A program made the position numbers and the translations under genes. DNA of 64,000 nt, from positions 62,001 through 126,000 of the IMG/VR virus record IMGVR_UViG_3300031857_000005, one strand, 5' to 3'. Position 1 is the first letter of the stretch. Each line of letters opens with the position of its first letter. Source of the DNA: a virus. A model generated the notes under the pieces. It had not been told where the DNA came from and made no database searches. It worked only from the letters and a program-made list of their open reading frames with translations. Shown here in pieces: positions 42,735-50,354 of the stretch.

Positions 42735-43235
42735 ATGAAAAACAAATTACCATACGAATCTACAGGAAAAGCGATTAAAGGTTATACTGATTCTGCAACT
42801 GCAAGAACCGAAACAAACGATTGTGTTGTTAGGGCGTTTGCTTCGGCATTTGATGTTTCTTATGATTATGCCCATAAGTATGTTGCGGAAGAGTTTAAAA
42901 GAAAACCAAGAAAGGGTACATATTTTACTGCATCTAAAATGGTTAAACTATCTGAGAGTTTAATTAAAGTTAACAGTAAGAAGATTACACCTATTGGGAC
43001 AAAGTGTAGTAGTTTTGCTTATCCATATTCACTTTCATATGATGTAAAAGTGAAAGGTGAACAAGTTAAAAGACAAATGACTGTTGGTACATTTGTAAAG
43101 AAAAACCCTAAAGGTACATTCTTCGTATTAGTTAAAGGACACGCATTTACAATTAAAGATGGTGTTGTGATTGGTAACTATGAAGATGCGGTAAAAATCA
43201 AACGACCTATGAGGGCGGCGTTTGAAATTAAATAA
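42735..43235 (+). CDS. C39/papain-like cysteine peptidase-like protein, 166 aa
   Basis: The start is set at ATG 42735 (MKNKLPYESTGKAIKG) since the promoter lies between. The sequence ARTETNDCVVRAFASAFDVS, with Cys at about 37, and GTFFVLVKGHAFTIKDGVVI, with a His, fits a cysteine-peptidase-like (C39-type) pseudo- or active fold seen in phage proteins. Its substrate is unknown. The codon choice is normal for the region and it is driven by a host-type promoter, so an early role is likely. Confidence 0.65.
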   Translation: MKNKLPYESTGKAIKGYTDSATARTETNDCVVRAFASAFDVSYDYAHKYVAEEFKRKPRKGTYFTASKMVKLSESLIKVNSKKITPIGTKCSSFAYPYSLSYDVKVKGEQVKRQMTVGTFVKKNPKGTFFVLVKGHAFTIKDGVVIGNYEDAVKIKRPMRAAFEIK

Positions 43236-43304
43236 GAACCGAAAAATTTTTGGTACTTTCAGTCCTTTTTTATTTTTAATGATATTTATATAAAAAGAAT
43301 TATT

Positions 43305-43748
43305 ATGGAAAATAGAAAATGTACAGGATGTGGTTTAATTAAAAATATTGAGGAGTTTAGTTGGAAAAATAAAAAACTAAATAAAAAGAGGAGTAAGTGT
43401 AAAGTTTGTATTTCAGAAATAGATAAGGAAAATTATAAAACTAACCCCGATAGGCAAAAAAAAATTAGAACTAGGTCAAATGAACAGATTAAATTTAATA
43501 AAGAATTTATTAAAAAATATAAAAAATTTTTAAAGTGTTTGAATTGTGGAGACAATAGATGGTATGTCATTGATTTTCATCACACAAAAGATAAACAATA
43601 TGAAATTTCAAAAATGATAAAATCAGGGTTTTCATTAACTAAAATAAAAGAAGAAATCAGAAAATGTATACCATTATGTTCTAATTGTCATAGGGAACTA
43701 CATTATTTTGAAGGTTGTAAATTAAAAAATATTAATGAGGACAGGTAG
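43305..43748 (+). CDS. HNH endonuclease
   Basis: 147 residues with two zinc-type CxxC pairs at the N-terminus (CTGCG, CKVCI), a CLNCG pair, then IDFHHTKDK and CIPLCSNCHRELHY, the HNH motif with its structural zinc Cys pair. Free-standing HNH nucleases in phages are often homing enzymes. ATATTTAT at 43282-43289. The last 10 bases of the gene are the first 10 of tRNA-Phe, a location typical of insertion beside a tRNA. Confidence 0.85.
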   Translation: MENRKCTGCGLIKNIEEFSWKNKKLNKKRSKCKVCISEIDKENYKTNPDRQKKIRTRSNEQIKFNKEFIKKYKKFLKCLNCGDNRWYVIDFHHTKDKQYEISKMIKSGFSLTKIKEEIRKCIPLCSNCHRELHYFEGCKLKNINEDR

Positions 43749-43811
43749 CTCAGTTGGTAGAGCGTCGGCCTGAAGAGCCGAGCGTCGGGGGTTCGAAACC
43801 CTCTCTGTCCA
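43739..43811 (+). tRNA. tRNA-Phe (GAA)
   Basis: Acceptor GGACAGG/TCTGTCC, arm CGGC-CTGAAGA-GCCG. Overlaps the HNH gene end. Confidence 0.9.
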
Positions 43812-43827
43812 CAAATAAATAGAAATA

Positions 43828-44283
43828 ATGAATAGAGTATTTAGAACAGTTAATGGTGAGGCGATTCCTGATGTGGTAAACCACACCTTAAACATTTTAA
43901 AAGAATGTCCTTGGGTTGAGATACACATAGGAACTGACTCTCAGAATCACAGAAGAAGTACCGTTTATGTTACTGTAATTGCGTACAGATACGGAAATAG
44001 AGGTGTCCACTATATCCTACATAAACAAAAGGTAAAAAAGATTAAAGACAAATGGACAAGGTTATGGAATGAAGCCGATTATTCAATTGAAGTTGCTGAA
44101 TGGTTAACTCAAAAGGTGAAGGTACAAGTTGAAATTGATTTGGACTACAATAGTGAAGAAAAATACTTTAGTTCAAAATTGGTTCAACCAGTTGTTGGGT
44201 GGGCAACATCATTAGGGTATAAATCAAATATTAAACCCGATAATCAAATTGCAACAAGAGCGGCAGATCACCACTGTCGTTAA
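43828..44283 (+). CDS. YkuK-like RNase H-fold protein (DUF458), 151 aa
   Basis: VEIHIGTDSQNHRRSTVYVT carries the hallmark IGTDSQ of the YkuK/DUF458 family. Later VQVEIDLDYNSEEKYFS and IATRAADHHCR provide the other acidic and His residues of a probable RNase H-like metal site. Its substrate is unknown; its place between tRNA-Phe and tRNA-Cys makes RNA processing an attractive idea. Confidence 0.8.
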   Translation: MNRVFRTVNGEAIPDVVNHTLNILKECPWVEIHIGTDSQNHRRSTVYVTVIAYRYGNRGVHYILHKQKVKKIKDKWTRLWNEADYSIEVAEWLTQKVKVQVEIDLDYNSEEKYFSSKLVQPVVGWATSLGYKSNIKPDNQIATRAADHHCR

Positions 44284-44285
44284 TT

Positions 44286-44358
44286 GCTCAGGTGGTCGAG
44301 TGGTTTAGGCCCAGGTCTGCAAAACCTTGGTACGGGGGTTCGAATCCCTCCCTGAGCT
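44286..44358 (+). tRNA. tRNA-Cys (GCA)
   Basis: Acceptor GCTCAGG/CCTGAGC; arm AGGT-CTGCAAA-ACCT. Confidence 0.9.
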
Positions 44359-44366
44359 CAATAAAT

Positions 44367-44447
44367 GCCTCCGTGGTGGAATGGTAGACACGTCAGATTT
44401 AGGATCTGATGCCAAGTGGTGTGAGAGTTCGAGTCTCTCCGGGGGTA
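44367..44447 (+). tRNA. tRNA-Leu (TAG)
   Basis: Acceptor GCCTCCG/CGGGGGT (G1-U72), arm TCAGA-TTTAGGA-TCTGA, short variable arm. Confidence 0.85.
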
Positions 44448-44465
44448 CAAACAAAAAATAAAAAA

Positions 44466-44708
44466 ATGGAAAAGTTGATGACGAACAAAGAAGGGGAGTT
44501 CTTATATGTTTTTAATATGGTTAAAAACAATGAAGTGGTGGGATCGAACATTGTATGGGGTAAAAACCTCATCCAAGCAAAATCAAGCGCGAAAAAAAGA
44601 TTCGGGGGTGTTGATGATGATTCATTTAAACGACTCACCAAAATAGAGTATGCCAATATGATGGAAGAACAAAAATCAAAAAAACTTGATAAAAAAAGAA
44701 AGTGGTAA
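44466..44708 (+). CDS. Hypothetical protein, 80 aa
   Basis: Start set at ATG 44466 (MEKLMTNKEGEFLYVFNMVK) because the longer frame runs through tRNA-Leu. A small basic alpha/beta protein with IVWGKNLIQAKSSAKKRFGG in the middle and a Lys-rich tail. No family recognised. Confidence 0.65.
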   Translation: MEKLMTNKEGEFLYVFNMVKNNEVVGSNIVWGKNLIQAKSSAKKRFGGVDDDSFKRLTKIEYANMMEEQKSKKLDKKRKW

Positions 44709-44742
44709 ATAAATTTTTATATCTTTGTAAAAAACAAATGAG

Positions 44743-44898
44743 ATGAAAGCATATGATCAACATAAGACAAAAAGAACACAGGTAAGAAAGGATCAGATTG
44801 AGGCAGGTTTCTTTGATGGGAGATTTGTATCAAGAGTTGAAACACCTAAGAATCTTTATACTAGAAAAACAAAACACAAAAAACTTTTATTTAATTGA
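44743..44898 (+). CDS. Small basic protein, 51 aa
   Basis: ATG frame just downstream of a TATCTTTG -7 element (44720-44727) without a good -33. Highly basic (KTKRTQVRKDQIEAGFFDGR; TRKTKHKKLLF), with a central FFDGRFVSRVETPKN. Perhaps a nucleic-acid-binding peptide. Confidence 0.55.
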   Translation: MKAYDQHKTKRTQVRKDQIEAGFFDGRFVSRVETPKNLYTRKTKHKKLLFN

Positions 44899-44900
44899 TT

Positions 44901-45185
44901 ATGAAAACATTTAATGATATAGATTTTAAATCTCATCCAGTTGGTGATGGACTTCACGGGTTGATATTTTTCCCTAATGGATATGGAGTATCTGTTGTTA
45001 GGTTTAAAATCAATGGACGATACGGATCATATACAAACAATAATAACCAATGGGAACTTGCGGTTATCTTTGGTGATGAAAATGAGTGGGACTTGACTTA
45101 TAATACACCAATTACAAATGATGTTATGGGATATCTTTCTTCTGGAGAAGTAACTAATATTATGAAACAAGTTCAGGAATTGTAA
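44901..45185 (+). CDS. Hypothetical protein, 94 aa
   Basis: ATG 44901 (MKTFNDIDFKSHPVGDGLHG), two bases after the preceding stop. Beta-rich (NGYGVSVVRFKINGRYGSYT, WELAVIFGDENEWDLTYN) with a helical end. The sequence type is common in phages but unnamed. Probably co-transcribed with the 51- and 89-residue genes. Confidence 0.7.
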   Translation: MKTFNDIDFKSHPVGDGLHGLIFFPNGYGVSVVRFKINGRYGSYTNNNNQWELAVIFGDENEWDLTYNTPITNDVMGYLSSGEVTNIMKQVQEL

Positions 45186-45203
45186 AAAAATTAATTAAAT
45201 TAT

Positions 45204-45473
45204 ATGAAAAAAGTGTTGTTTATTTTGGGATTAGTATCCCTATTTGGAGTGTCTTCTTGTACTGAAAATAACCGAGTAAAGAATTGGGGTGGGGATGGAA
45301 CTCTCACATTACCAAGGGGACAAAAGTTGATAAATGTAACTTGGAAGGAAAGTCAGATTTGGTATTTGACTCGTCCGATGACACCACAAGATTCTTGTCA
45401 GGTGTATACATTCCACGAATCATCTTCTTGGGGTGTAATGGAAGGTACCTACACAATTATTGAGGTAAAATAA
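45204..45473 (+). CDS. Small lipoprotein, 89 aa
   Basis: Signal MKKVLFILGLVSLFGVSSC with a lipobox (VSSC). The mature part (NWGGDGTLTLPRGQKLINVT, WKESQIWYLTRP) is a small beta domain of a type I recall from phage and bacterial lipoproteins of unknown function. Could act at the cell surface, for example in superinfection exclusion; that is inference. Confidence 0.75.
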   Translation: MKKVLFILGLVSLFGVSSCTENNRVKNWGGDGTLTLPRGQKLINVTWKESQIWYLTRPMTPQDSCQVYTFHESSSWGVMEGTYTIIEVK

Positions 45474-45548
45474 TGGATATAGTGAGCGTGTAGGAGAACG
45501 CACCCACTCAATGGGAGAATAACAGGTTCGAGTCCTTGTACTAATCTA
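45474..45548 (+). tRNA. Degenerate tRNA-like element
   Basis: Ends pair (TGGAT-A-TAGT/ACTAATCTA), a D-like arm GCGT/ACGC and a T arm-like GGTTCGAGTCC are visible. The anticodon arm CCCA/TGGG leaves a 5-base loop (CTCAA), and no U33 is available in a 7-base register. Probably a decayed tRNA. Confidence 0.4.
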
Positions 45549-45553
45549 TTTTA

Positions 45554-45580
45554 AAAAGCACCCTAACGGGTGTTTTTTTT
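45554..45580 (+). terminator. Rho-independent terminator
   Basis: CACCC/GGGTG stem with loop TAAC and eight T. It ends the first RNA region. Confidence 0.75.
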
Positions 45581-45607
45581 GTTTCATACATATTTATATT
45601 TATATTT

Positions 45608-47440
45608 ATGGGTAAAATTTTAATTACGGAAGATGAAAAAAAACGCATCCTAAATCTTTATGGAATACTTAAGGAGGCTAATCCGGTACCTGCAAAATCA
45701 ACAGAAACACTTAAATTAGATAAAACTATTAATTTTGCTCCAGGATATTATAATCCAAAATTCTCATATACATCACCAAATGGAACAACATATAATTGGG
45801 ATGTTGACACAACTTTAAAAGATGGTTTAAATAATATTAAGGAATTTTTGAAAAAAAATCCTACGGGTTATGTTGTTAGTGTTAAATTAGAAAGTGGTGA
45901 ATCTCAAATACCAAACACGGATAATCAAGAAGGTGGAAAAAGAGTTGATCCAAATTATTTAAATGATGCAAGATTAAATACACTAAAAAAATACATAACC
46001 CCAATTTTTGATTCTTGGAAATCTGAAGGGATTAACACAAATTTTACGATAACTGAAGATAAAAAAATTGGAACGACTCCTTGGATTGGTAGTGTATTTT
46101 GTCCCGCAAATTCAACTAAAGAACAATCAAGGTCAGTTTGTACAACTAACTATATGAAAATACTTGGTGATACAAAAGATCCTTTACATTCTCAAGTTAA
46201 CGAATTAAAGAAAAAGTATAATAGTGAACAATACTTTAGGGTTGTAATTGAGGTAAATAAAAGTACAGTCAAAAAAACTGTTGATTCTAAATGTGCAACA
46301 GGATTAAAAATTAGAGTTTGGGTTGAGTCACATAATTGTCAAAATGCGGAATTCTTTATGTTTGCCAACAGCACATTATTATATAATAGTGTTGGTGGGA
46401 TGACGGCTAATTTAAATAACTCAAATTCAAGTAGAGGTATCCCAAAAGCAGATTCTTCACCAATATTTGGACCAAAATGGTTAAATCCTGGATATGGTTA
46501 TTTAAAAAATGGTGATGGAACTTATTCTTACGGTTATGGTAAATTAAAACCTGCAGGTGATGTTGGTGGTAGTCGTTCTGATTCATTTGAAATAACTTCA
46601 GAACAATCGGCAAGTATTGTTGCTAATGGAAACGGTTATATTGATATATGGATGATTGCGAGTACAACTGCGGCACATAAAGACATCCCAAATGTCACAA
46701 TTACTAAACCAGGTGTTAACGAACCTATATTTGACGGTAAACCAAATATTATTCAAGGTAAACTGTTAAGATTAGACGCTTGTGGGGACACTAAGTTAGA
46801 GTTGGGTACCGACTCAACAGTTCCTAATGCCATGAGTTATGTTGGGGTATTAAAACAAGAAAAAATATCAACAATGAGATCGGCTGGTGAAAAACCTGAA
46901 GAAGAAATTGATCCAAATACAGGGAAAAGAAAAAAATTAAAATTGGATCAAAAAGCCGTATTGTTAGATAGGTTAGATATTCTAAATCAAGATATGTTTA
47001 ACTTGATATTATATTTAGGAACTCAATTGACACCATTATTTAACCCAAGGGCAGAAGCCTCTAAAAAATTACAATCACCACTTCCTGATGATGTATATCA
47101 AAATATATTAACAAGATTACAGACGGATTACCCTAAGATTGTTAACGAAATTAACAATCAAGGAACTACTGAAGAACCTGTATTAAGTTTAAGAAGAAAT
47201 GAAGATGGTGAATATGAAAATAAAACAATAAACAAAGATGATTTATATGGTGATGTAAGAGATTACCTAAATAAATTTTATAGAATGTTTGATAAAGTTT
47301 ACCTCAATAGAACATCTAAACAATATTCTCCTGAAGGATCAATTGATAATTTGAAAACAAATTGGGGTAAATTATATACAAAATTAGAAACTACTCCTGA
47401 TTGGCCGTTTAAAGGTATTGCAGGAACTAAATTAGCGTAA
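45608..47440 (+). CDS. Leader-bearing large protein, 610 aa
   Basis: Leader MGKILITEDEKKRILNLYGI ends L-K-E (with I-T-E early). A first domain (about 40-200) resembles OmpA-like periplasmic folds in places (VVSVKLESGESQIPNTDN; YLNDARLNTLKKYITPIFDS). A beta-rich middle (CATGLKIRVWVESHNCQNAE) and a helical C-terminus (about 430-610) follow. Three overlapping ATATTTAT copies (45590-45609) precede the ATG, the strongest such site here. Candidate abundant virion protein. Confidence 0.75.
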   Translation: MGKILITEDEKKRILNLYGILKEANPVPAKSTETLKLDKTINFAPGYYNPKFSYTSPNGTTYNWDVDTTLKDGLNNIKEFLKKNPTGYVVSVKLESGESQIPNTDNQEGGKRVDPNYLNDARLNTLKKYITPIFDSWKSEGINTNFTITEDKKIGTTPWIGSVFCPANSTKEQSRSVCTTNYMKILGDTKDPLHSQVNELKKKYNSEQYFRVVIEVNKSTVKKTVDSKCATGLKIRVWVESHNCQNAEFFMFANSTLLYNSVGGMTANLNNSNSSRGIPKADSSPIFGPKWLNPGYGYLKNGDGTYSYGYGKLKPAGDVGGSRSDSFEITSEQSASIVANGNGYIDIWMIASTTAAHKDIPNVTITKPGVNEPIFDGKPNIIQGKLLRLDACGDTKLELGTDSTVPNAMSYVGVLKQEKISTMRSAGEKPEEEIDPNTGKRKKLKLDQKAVLLDRLDILNQDMFNLILYLGTQLTPLFNPRAEASKKLQSPLPDDVYQNILTRLQTDYPKIVNEINNQGTTEEPVLSLRRNEDGEYENKTINKDDLYGDVRDYLNKFYRMFDKVYLNRTSKQYSPEGSIDNLKTNWGKLYTKLETTPDWPFKGIAGTKLA

Positions 47441-47451
47441 TATTTATTAAT

Positions 47452-47826
47452 ATGAAAAAAGTAATAAGACTAACCGAATCAGAATTAGTTAACTTGATTA
47501 GAAACATAATCACCGAAGGTGAAATTGCCGAATTGGGTACAATTAGTGATTTTGGTGAGATTAAGGACATTGAAGGGATTGAATCGGAATCGGGATTAAA
47601 GGCAGGTGTTGCAACAATGTTTCCTGATGAAGAAAATGAAAAAGATGTAATTGTTGTTTATCTTCTTGATAATAACGGTAATCCAGAAATTTATGGATAT
47701 GGTCCATCAATCACATCAAATATGGATGAAAGAATGGTTAGAAGAATGGCAAAAAAATTGTTAAATCAATGGGATGAGGAATATGGATCAAATGATTCGT
47801 ACATATCAGATGAATCTTTATTTTAA
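47452..47826 (+). CDS. Leader-bearing hypothetical protein (MKKVIRLTES), 124 aa
   Basis: Leader MKKVIRLTESELVNLIRNII then T-E-G (I-T-E). The body is acidic, with DVIVVYLLDNNGNPEIYGYG and MDERMVRRMAKKLLNQW. ATATTTAT (47440-47447) is 4 bases before the ATG. It heads a run of five consecutive leader genes that end at 49383. Confidence 0.8.
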   Translation: MKKVIRLTESELVNLIRNIITEGEIAELGTISDFGEIKDIEGIESESGLKAGVATMFPDEENEKDVIVVYLLDNNGNPEIYGYGPSITSNMDERMVRRMAKKLLNQWDEEYGSNDSYISDESLF

Positions 47827-47836
47827 ATAAAAAAAT

Positions 47837-48136
47837 ATGAAAAATATAAAACTATCTGAGAAAGAATTAATAAATATGATTGAAAGAATCATTAAGGAAG
47901 AAGAAGACGAGTTCTCAATTGAACCTCATGTTAATAAAATTCCTCGTGAAAGACAATTACAAAATATGTTTGGTAAATATGATGAACAAATACCAAATGA
48001 TATATTAAGATATATGAGAAAAAATCCTCAGTTAATTATGAATAGATTGGCAAAAATCTATGGTGATAACTTTTTGAAATATGCGGATAATGCATATGTA
48101 AACGCTAAAAAATTCGATGATCTTGGATCATTATAA
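47837..48136 (+). CDS. Leader-bearing hypothetical protein, 99 aa
   Basis: Leader MKNIKLSEKELINMIERIIK, then E-E (I-K-E; L-S-E early). The body is helical and basic-acidic mixed (RERQLQNMFGKYDEQIPNDI). It follows the 47452 gene by 10 bases. No family recognised. Confidence 0.75.
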   Translation: MKNIKLSEKELINMIERIIKEEEDEFSIEPHVNKIPRERQLQNMFGKYDEQIPNDILRYMRKNPQLIMNRLAKIYGDNFLKYADNAYVNAKKFDDLGSL

Positions 48137-48152
48137 ATAAAAAACAAAACCT

Positions 48153-48677
48153 ATGAAAAAAGTAATTAGACTAACAGAATCAGACTTAACAAGGATTGTT
48201 AGACGAGTGATTAATGAAAATGATGAGAGCATGATTCGTATCCCAAGAAAATATGATGGGGTTAGAATGGAACTTGGTAATTCTGTATCTCCTGAAGATA
48301 TTATTGAAATGTATAATGGGCTTGTTGAAGAGGGAACTCCTCTTGTTGATTATTCTGAGTATGGGACAGAAGGGATGTTTTATAATGAAGAAGGTGAGGA
48401 AATTCCTGTTGACGCGATTCTTGATGAACTTAACTACGCAATAGTTGGTAAAGAAAGTGGTGAGGATTATGATCCTCCCGTTGGAAAGGAAGGTAGAGTT
48501 AGTGATAATGAATACGTATTAATGGATACGGGACTCGACAAATACAATTTTATCTTTAACCCAACACGGAATAGATACGAATTTAAAACTTGGATAAAAA
48601 ATGGATCACAGGGTACGGCAGTACTAACTGATGACCGATTGAAATCATTACTTGATTTTTTAACCAAACATAAATAA
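48153..48677 (+). CDS. Leader-bearing hypothetical protein (MKKVIRLTES), 174 aa
   Basis: Leader MKKVIRLTESDLTRIVRRVI then N-E-N (I-N-E). The acidic body (YNGLVEEGTPLVDYSEYG) ends in a basic segment (FNPTRNRYEFKTWIKNGSQG). Third in the 47452-49383 run; spaced 16 bases from its neighbour. Confidence 0.8.
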   Translation: MKKVIRLTESDLTRIVRRVINENDESMIRIPRKYDGVRMELGNSVSPEDIIEMYNGLVEEGTPLVDYSEYGTEGMFYNEEGEEIPVDAILDELNYAIVGKESGEDYDPPVGKEGRVSDNEYVLMDTGLDKYNFIFNPTRNRYEFKTWIKNGSQGTAVLTDDRLKSLLDFLTKHK

Positions 48678-48689
48678 AAAACAAAACTT

Positions 48690-49040
48690 ATGAAAAAAAT
48701 AATTAGACTAACAGAATCAGATTTACAAAGAATTGTAAAACGAACAATTAAAGAAAATAGAGAACACAAAAGAGAATTGGAACTTAGAAAAAAGTTAGAT
48801 GATGTTTTCTTTGGTTATGATGAATCTAATATTACAAGTGAACCAGGTGAAAGAGGATATCTATCTCAAGAATATAGATTATCTAAAAAGATTAGTCCAA
48901 GACAGAGAATTGAAAGGATTAATCAGGTGATTGAGGAATTGGAGAACTATATTAGTGATTTGAAGTATAGTATTGGATCTGAAGAAGAATACATAAAAAA
49001 CCCAACATACGATGAGGTTTGGGGTGATATTGAAAAATAA
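48690..49040 (+). CDS. Leader-bearing hypothetical protein (MKKIIRLTES), 116 aa
   Basis: Leader MKKIIRLTESDLQRIVKRTI then K-E-N (I-K-E). The remaining residues are charged and helical, with a coiled-coil-like end (RIERINQVIEELENYISDLK). Lies 12 bases after the 48153 gene. Confidence 0.8.
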   Translation: MKKIIRLTESDLQRIVKRTIKENREHKRELELRKKLDDVFFGYDESNITSEPGERGYLSQEYRLSKKISPRQRIERINQVIEELENYISDLKYSIGSEEEYIKNPTYDEVWGDIEK

Positions 49041-49062
49041 ATAAATAAATAAAAGAAAAAAT

Positions 49063-49383
49063 ATGAAAAGAGTAACTAAATTAACTGAAGGGGATTTAAC
49101 AAGGATTGTTAGACGAGTTATTAAAGAAGATAACGAAGAAGATAAAATGGATGGTATGAGAATATCCATTACATTGGATGATGTGTTTAAGGAGGTTAGG
49201 GAATCTCTTTACGATCTTGGTGATTATGATGATGCAACTATGGGAAAAAAGGCTATGACTTTGGCCAAAGATATTATGGGTGACTTTCAAGATGACTTGT
49301 CCACGGTATTAGCAGACTATATTTCATTGAATTATGAGGATTACCTTTATGAGGTTCTTGGTGATGAAGGTGAAGATTTTTAA
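49063..49383 (+). CDS. Leader-bearing hypothetical protein (MKRVTKLTEG), 106 aa
   Basis: Leader MKRVTKLTEGDLTRIVRRVI then K-E-D (I-K-E). Acidic helical body (DDVFKEVRESLYDLGDYDDA; MALAKDIMGDFQDD-like). Last of the five consecutive leader genes. A TTGACA/ATATTTAT-bearing region follows. Confidence 0.8.
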   Translation: MKRVTKLTEGDLTRIVRRVIKEDNEEDKMDGMRISITLDDVFKEVRESLYDLGDYDDATMGKKAMTLAKDIMGDFQDDLSTVLADYISLNYEDYLYEVLGDEGEDF

Positions 49384-49443
49384 ATAAAACTTGACACTTT
49401 TGAAAAGTATCATATATTTATAACAAAACAAATAAAAACGCAA

Positions 49444-49518
49444 ATGAAAAATTTACATATCATATCTTTAAGAGGATTGGCGATAGCTGAGGATACTTTC
49501 TGTATGGAGATGGTGTGA
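49444..49518 (+). CDS. Possible leader peptide, 24 aa, ahead of tRNA cluster 2
   Basis: Frame MKNLHIISLRGLAIAEDTFC-MEMV, stop TGA 49516-49518. ATATTTAT is at 49414-49421. The last codons (ATG GAG ATG GTG) form the arm GGAGATGG, complementary to CCATCTCC of the following terminator. Confidence 0.35.
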   Translation: MKNLHIISLRGLAIAEDTFCMEMV

Positions 49519-49542
49519 TAAATTATTATATAATAAAATTTG

Positions 49543-49573
49543 AATCCCATCTCCAAAAGAGGTGGGATTTTTG
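49543..49573 (+). terminator. Terminator with competing upstream arm (possible attenuator)
   Basis: AATCCCATCTC/GAGGTGGGATT stem followed by five T. CCATCTCC in its left arm can alternatively pair with GGAGATGG at 49506-49513 inside the small ORF. Confidence 0.65.
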
Positions 49574-49584
49574 TTTTCAGGGTG

Positions 49585-49615
49585 TTGTGTATGTGAAAAA
49601 TTATACATATCTTTG
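49585..49615 (+). promoter_or_regulatory. Host-type promoter for tRNA-Leu (TAA)
   Basis: TTG-N20-TATCTTTG followed by boxA-like GTTCTTTGACAT at 49634-49645. Confidence 0.65.
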
Positions 49616-49633
49616 TAAAACAAACAAGAAGAG

Positions 49634-49645
49634 GTTCTTTGACAT
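49634..49645 (+). promoter_or_regulatory. boxA-like antitermination element
   Basis: GTTCTTTGACAT, with the same downstream context (ATTGG) as at 41039, between promoter and tRNA-Leu. Confidence 0.5.
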
Positions 49646-49659
49646 ATTGGTAAATTTTT

Positions 49660-49743
49660 GCTCGGATGGTGGAACAGGTAGACACGCCGGACTTAAAATC
49701 CTGTGGGCATTTGCCCGTGCGGGTTCGACTCCCGCTCCGAGTA
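49660..49743 (+). tRNA. tRNA-Leu (TAA)
   Basis: Acceptor GCTCGGA/TCCGAGT, loop CTTAAAA, variable arm GGGCATTTGCCC. Confidence 0.9.
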
Positions 49744-49764
49744 CAAAAAAAACAAAAAAAAGAT

Positions 49765-49795
49765 TTGGTAGATTAAAAATGATTACATATCTTTG
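49765..49795 (+). promoter_or_regulatory. Host-type promoter for the second RNA region
   Basis: TTG-N20-TATCTTTG. The transcript would begin with a strong CGGGGGTAGGA/TCCTACTCCCG hairpin (about 49809-49847). Confidence 0.65.
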
Positions 49796-49860
49796 TAGAA
49801 CAAACAACGGGGGTAGGAAAGTTAGAGATGAGTGTCCTACTCCCGTGAGAAAAGGAAAAG

Positions 49861-49870
49861 GTTCTTTGAA
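49861..49870 (+). promoter_or_regulatory. boxA-like antitermination element
   Basis: GTTCTTTGAA after a leader hairpin, before a stem-closed RNA element. Confidence 0.45.
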
Positions 49871-49879
49871 ATAAAAATA

Positions 49880-50016
49880 TTGATAGTGGTTTTCCCCACT
49901 CAACGGATGTCGACAATCCAGAGTGGAATCGGAATTCATCACCCCCTGCCGAGGCCTCGTAAAACTACGATTAAGCAGTTAAGATTGGGACGAGATGGGT
50001 ATCCCAACACTATCAA
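49880..50016 (+). ncRNA. Stem-closed structured RNA element, 137 bases
   Basis: TTGATAGTG/CACTATCAA closes the ends; inside are CCACTC/GAGTGG and CGTA/TACG hairpins. Preceded by a promoter and a boxA-like word, so it is probably transcribed. No coding frame. Confidence 0.5.
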
Positions 50017-50021
50017 CGATA

Positions 50022-50112
50022 TTGTGACATAAGAAACGGGAAACTCGTAAAGTGCATTAACCTGTTAACATAAGATGGTGAAACGAGAGTGTGTGTTAAC
50101 TATGAATCACAA
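50022..50112 (+). ncRNA. Stem-closed structured RNA element, 91 bases
   Basis: TTGTGA/TCACAA ends with inner CTCGT/ACGAG and GTTAAC/GTTAAC pairings. Directly follows the 137-base element. Confidence 0.4.
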
Positions 50113-50116
50113 AAAT

Positions 50117-50208
50117 AGGTGAGTGGCGGAATAGGTAGACGCTATCCCCAATTTGGGGGAGATGCCGAGTTAAAAACGGCGTTAAAGGTTCAAATCCTTT
50201 CTTATCTA
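50117..50208 (+). tRNA. Class II tRNA-Leu-like gene with abnormal anticodon arm
   Basis: Acceptor AGGTGAG/CTTATCT, Leu-type D arm (GGCGGAATAGGTAGACGC), variable arm GCCG/CGGC and T arm AAAGG-TTCAAAT-CCTTT are present. The anticodon arm CCCC/GGGG closes on AATTT, leaving no 7-base loop with U33. Confidence 0.5.
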
Positions 50209-50215
50209 CAACATA

Positions 50216-50286
50216 GTGGGATGTGGAAGATGGTTATCCGCTCAGTCTCATAAGCTGAGATCGTCGGTTCGAGTCCGGCTCCCGCA
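50216..50286 (+). tRNA. tRNA with CAT anticodon (Met)
   Basis: Acceptor GTGGGAT/CTCCCGC with mismatch at the last pair, loop CTCATAA on TCAGT/GCTGA, T arm GTCGG-TTCGAGT-CCGGC. Confidence 0.8.
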
Positions 50287-50292
50287 ACTAAT

Positions 50293-50354
50293 AAGGATGA
50301 ATAGATGGAAGGGCTCTTCCTGAAAGACGGCACGCTGAGCCCGTGTTCATCTTT
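50293..50354 (+). ncRNA. Stem-closed structured RNA element, 62 bases
   Basis: AAGGATGAA/TTCATCTTT ends (9 pairs) and an internal GGGCTC/GAGCCC stem. No tRNA arms. Confidence 0.45.

Noticed and set aside
45474-45548. UGA-suppressor tRNA (TCA in the loop)
   Set aside because: TCA would need C33 and a broken stem; the anticodon arm is more simply read as degenerate. No in-frame TGA genes were seen that need suppression.
551-49383. Repeated MKKVIRLTES-type DNA as a CRISPR or dispersed repeat
   Set aside because: Every copy is the in-frame start of an ORF and spacing follows genes; no short regular spacers.
49515-50032. Plus-strand ORFs over tRNA-Leu and the element after it
   Set aside because: The peptides (GTGRHAGLK, ARAGSTPAPS) are the typical translation of tRNA-Leu sequence; codon use is not coding-like.
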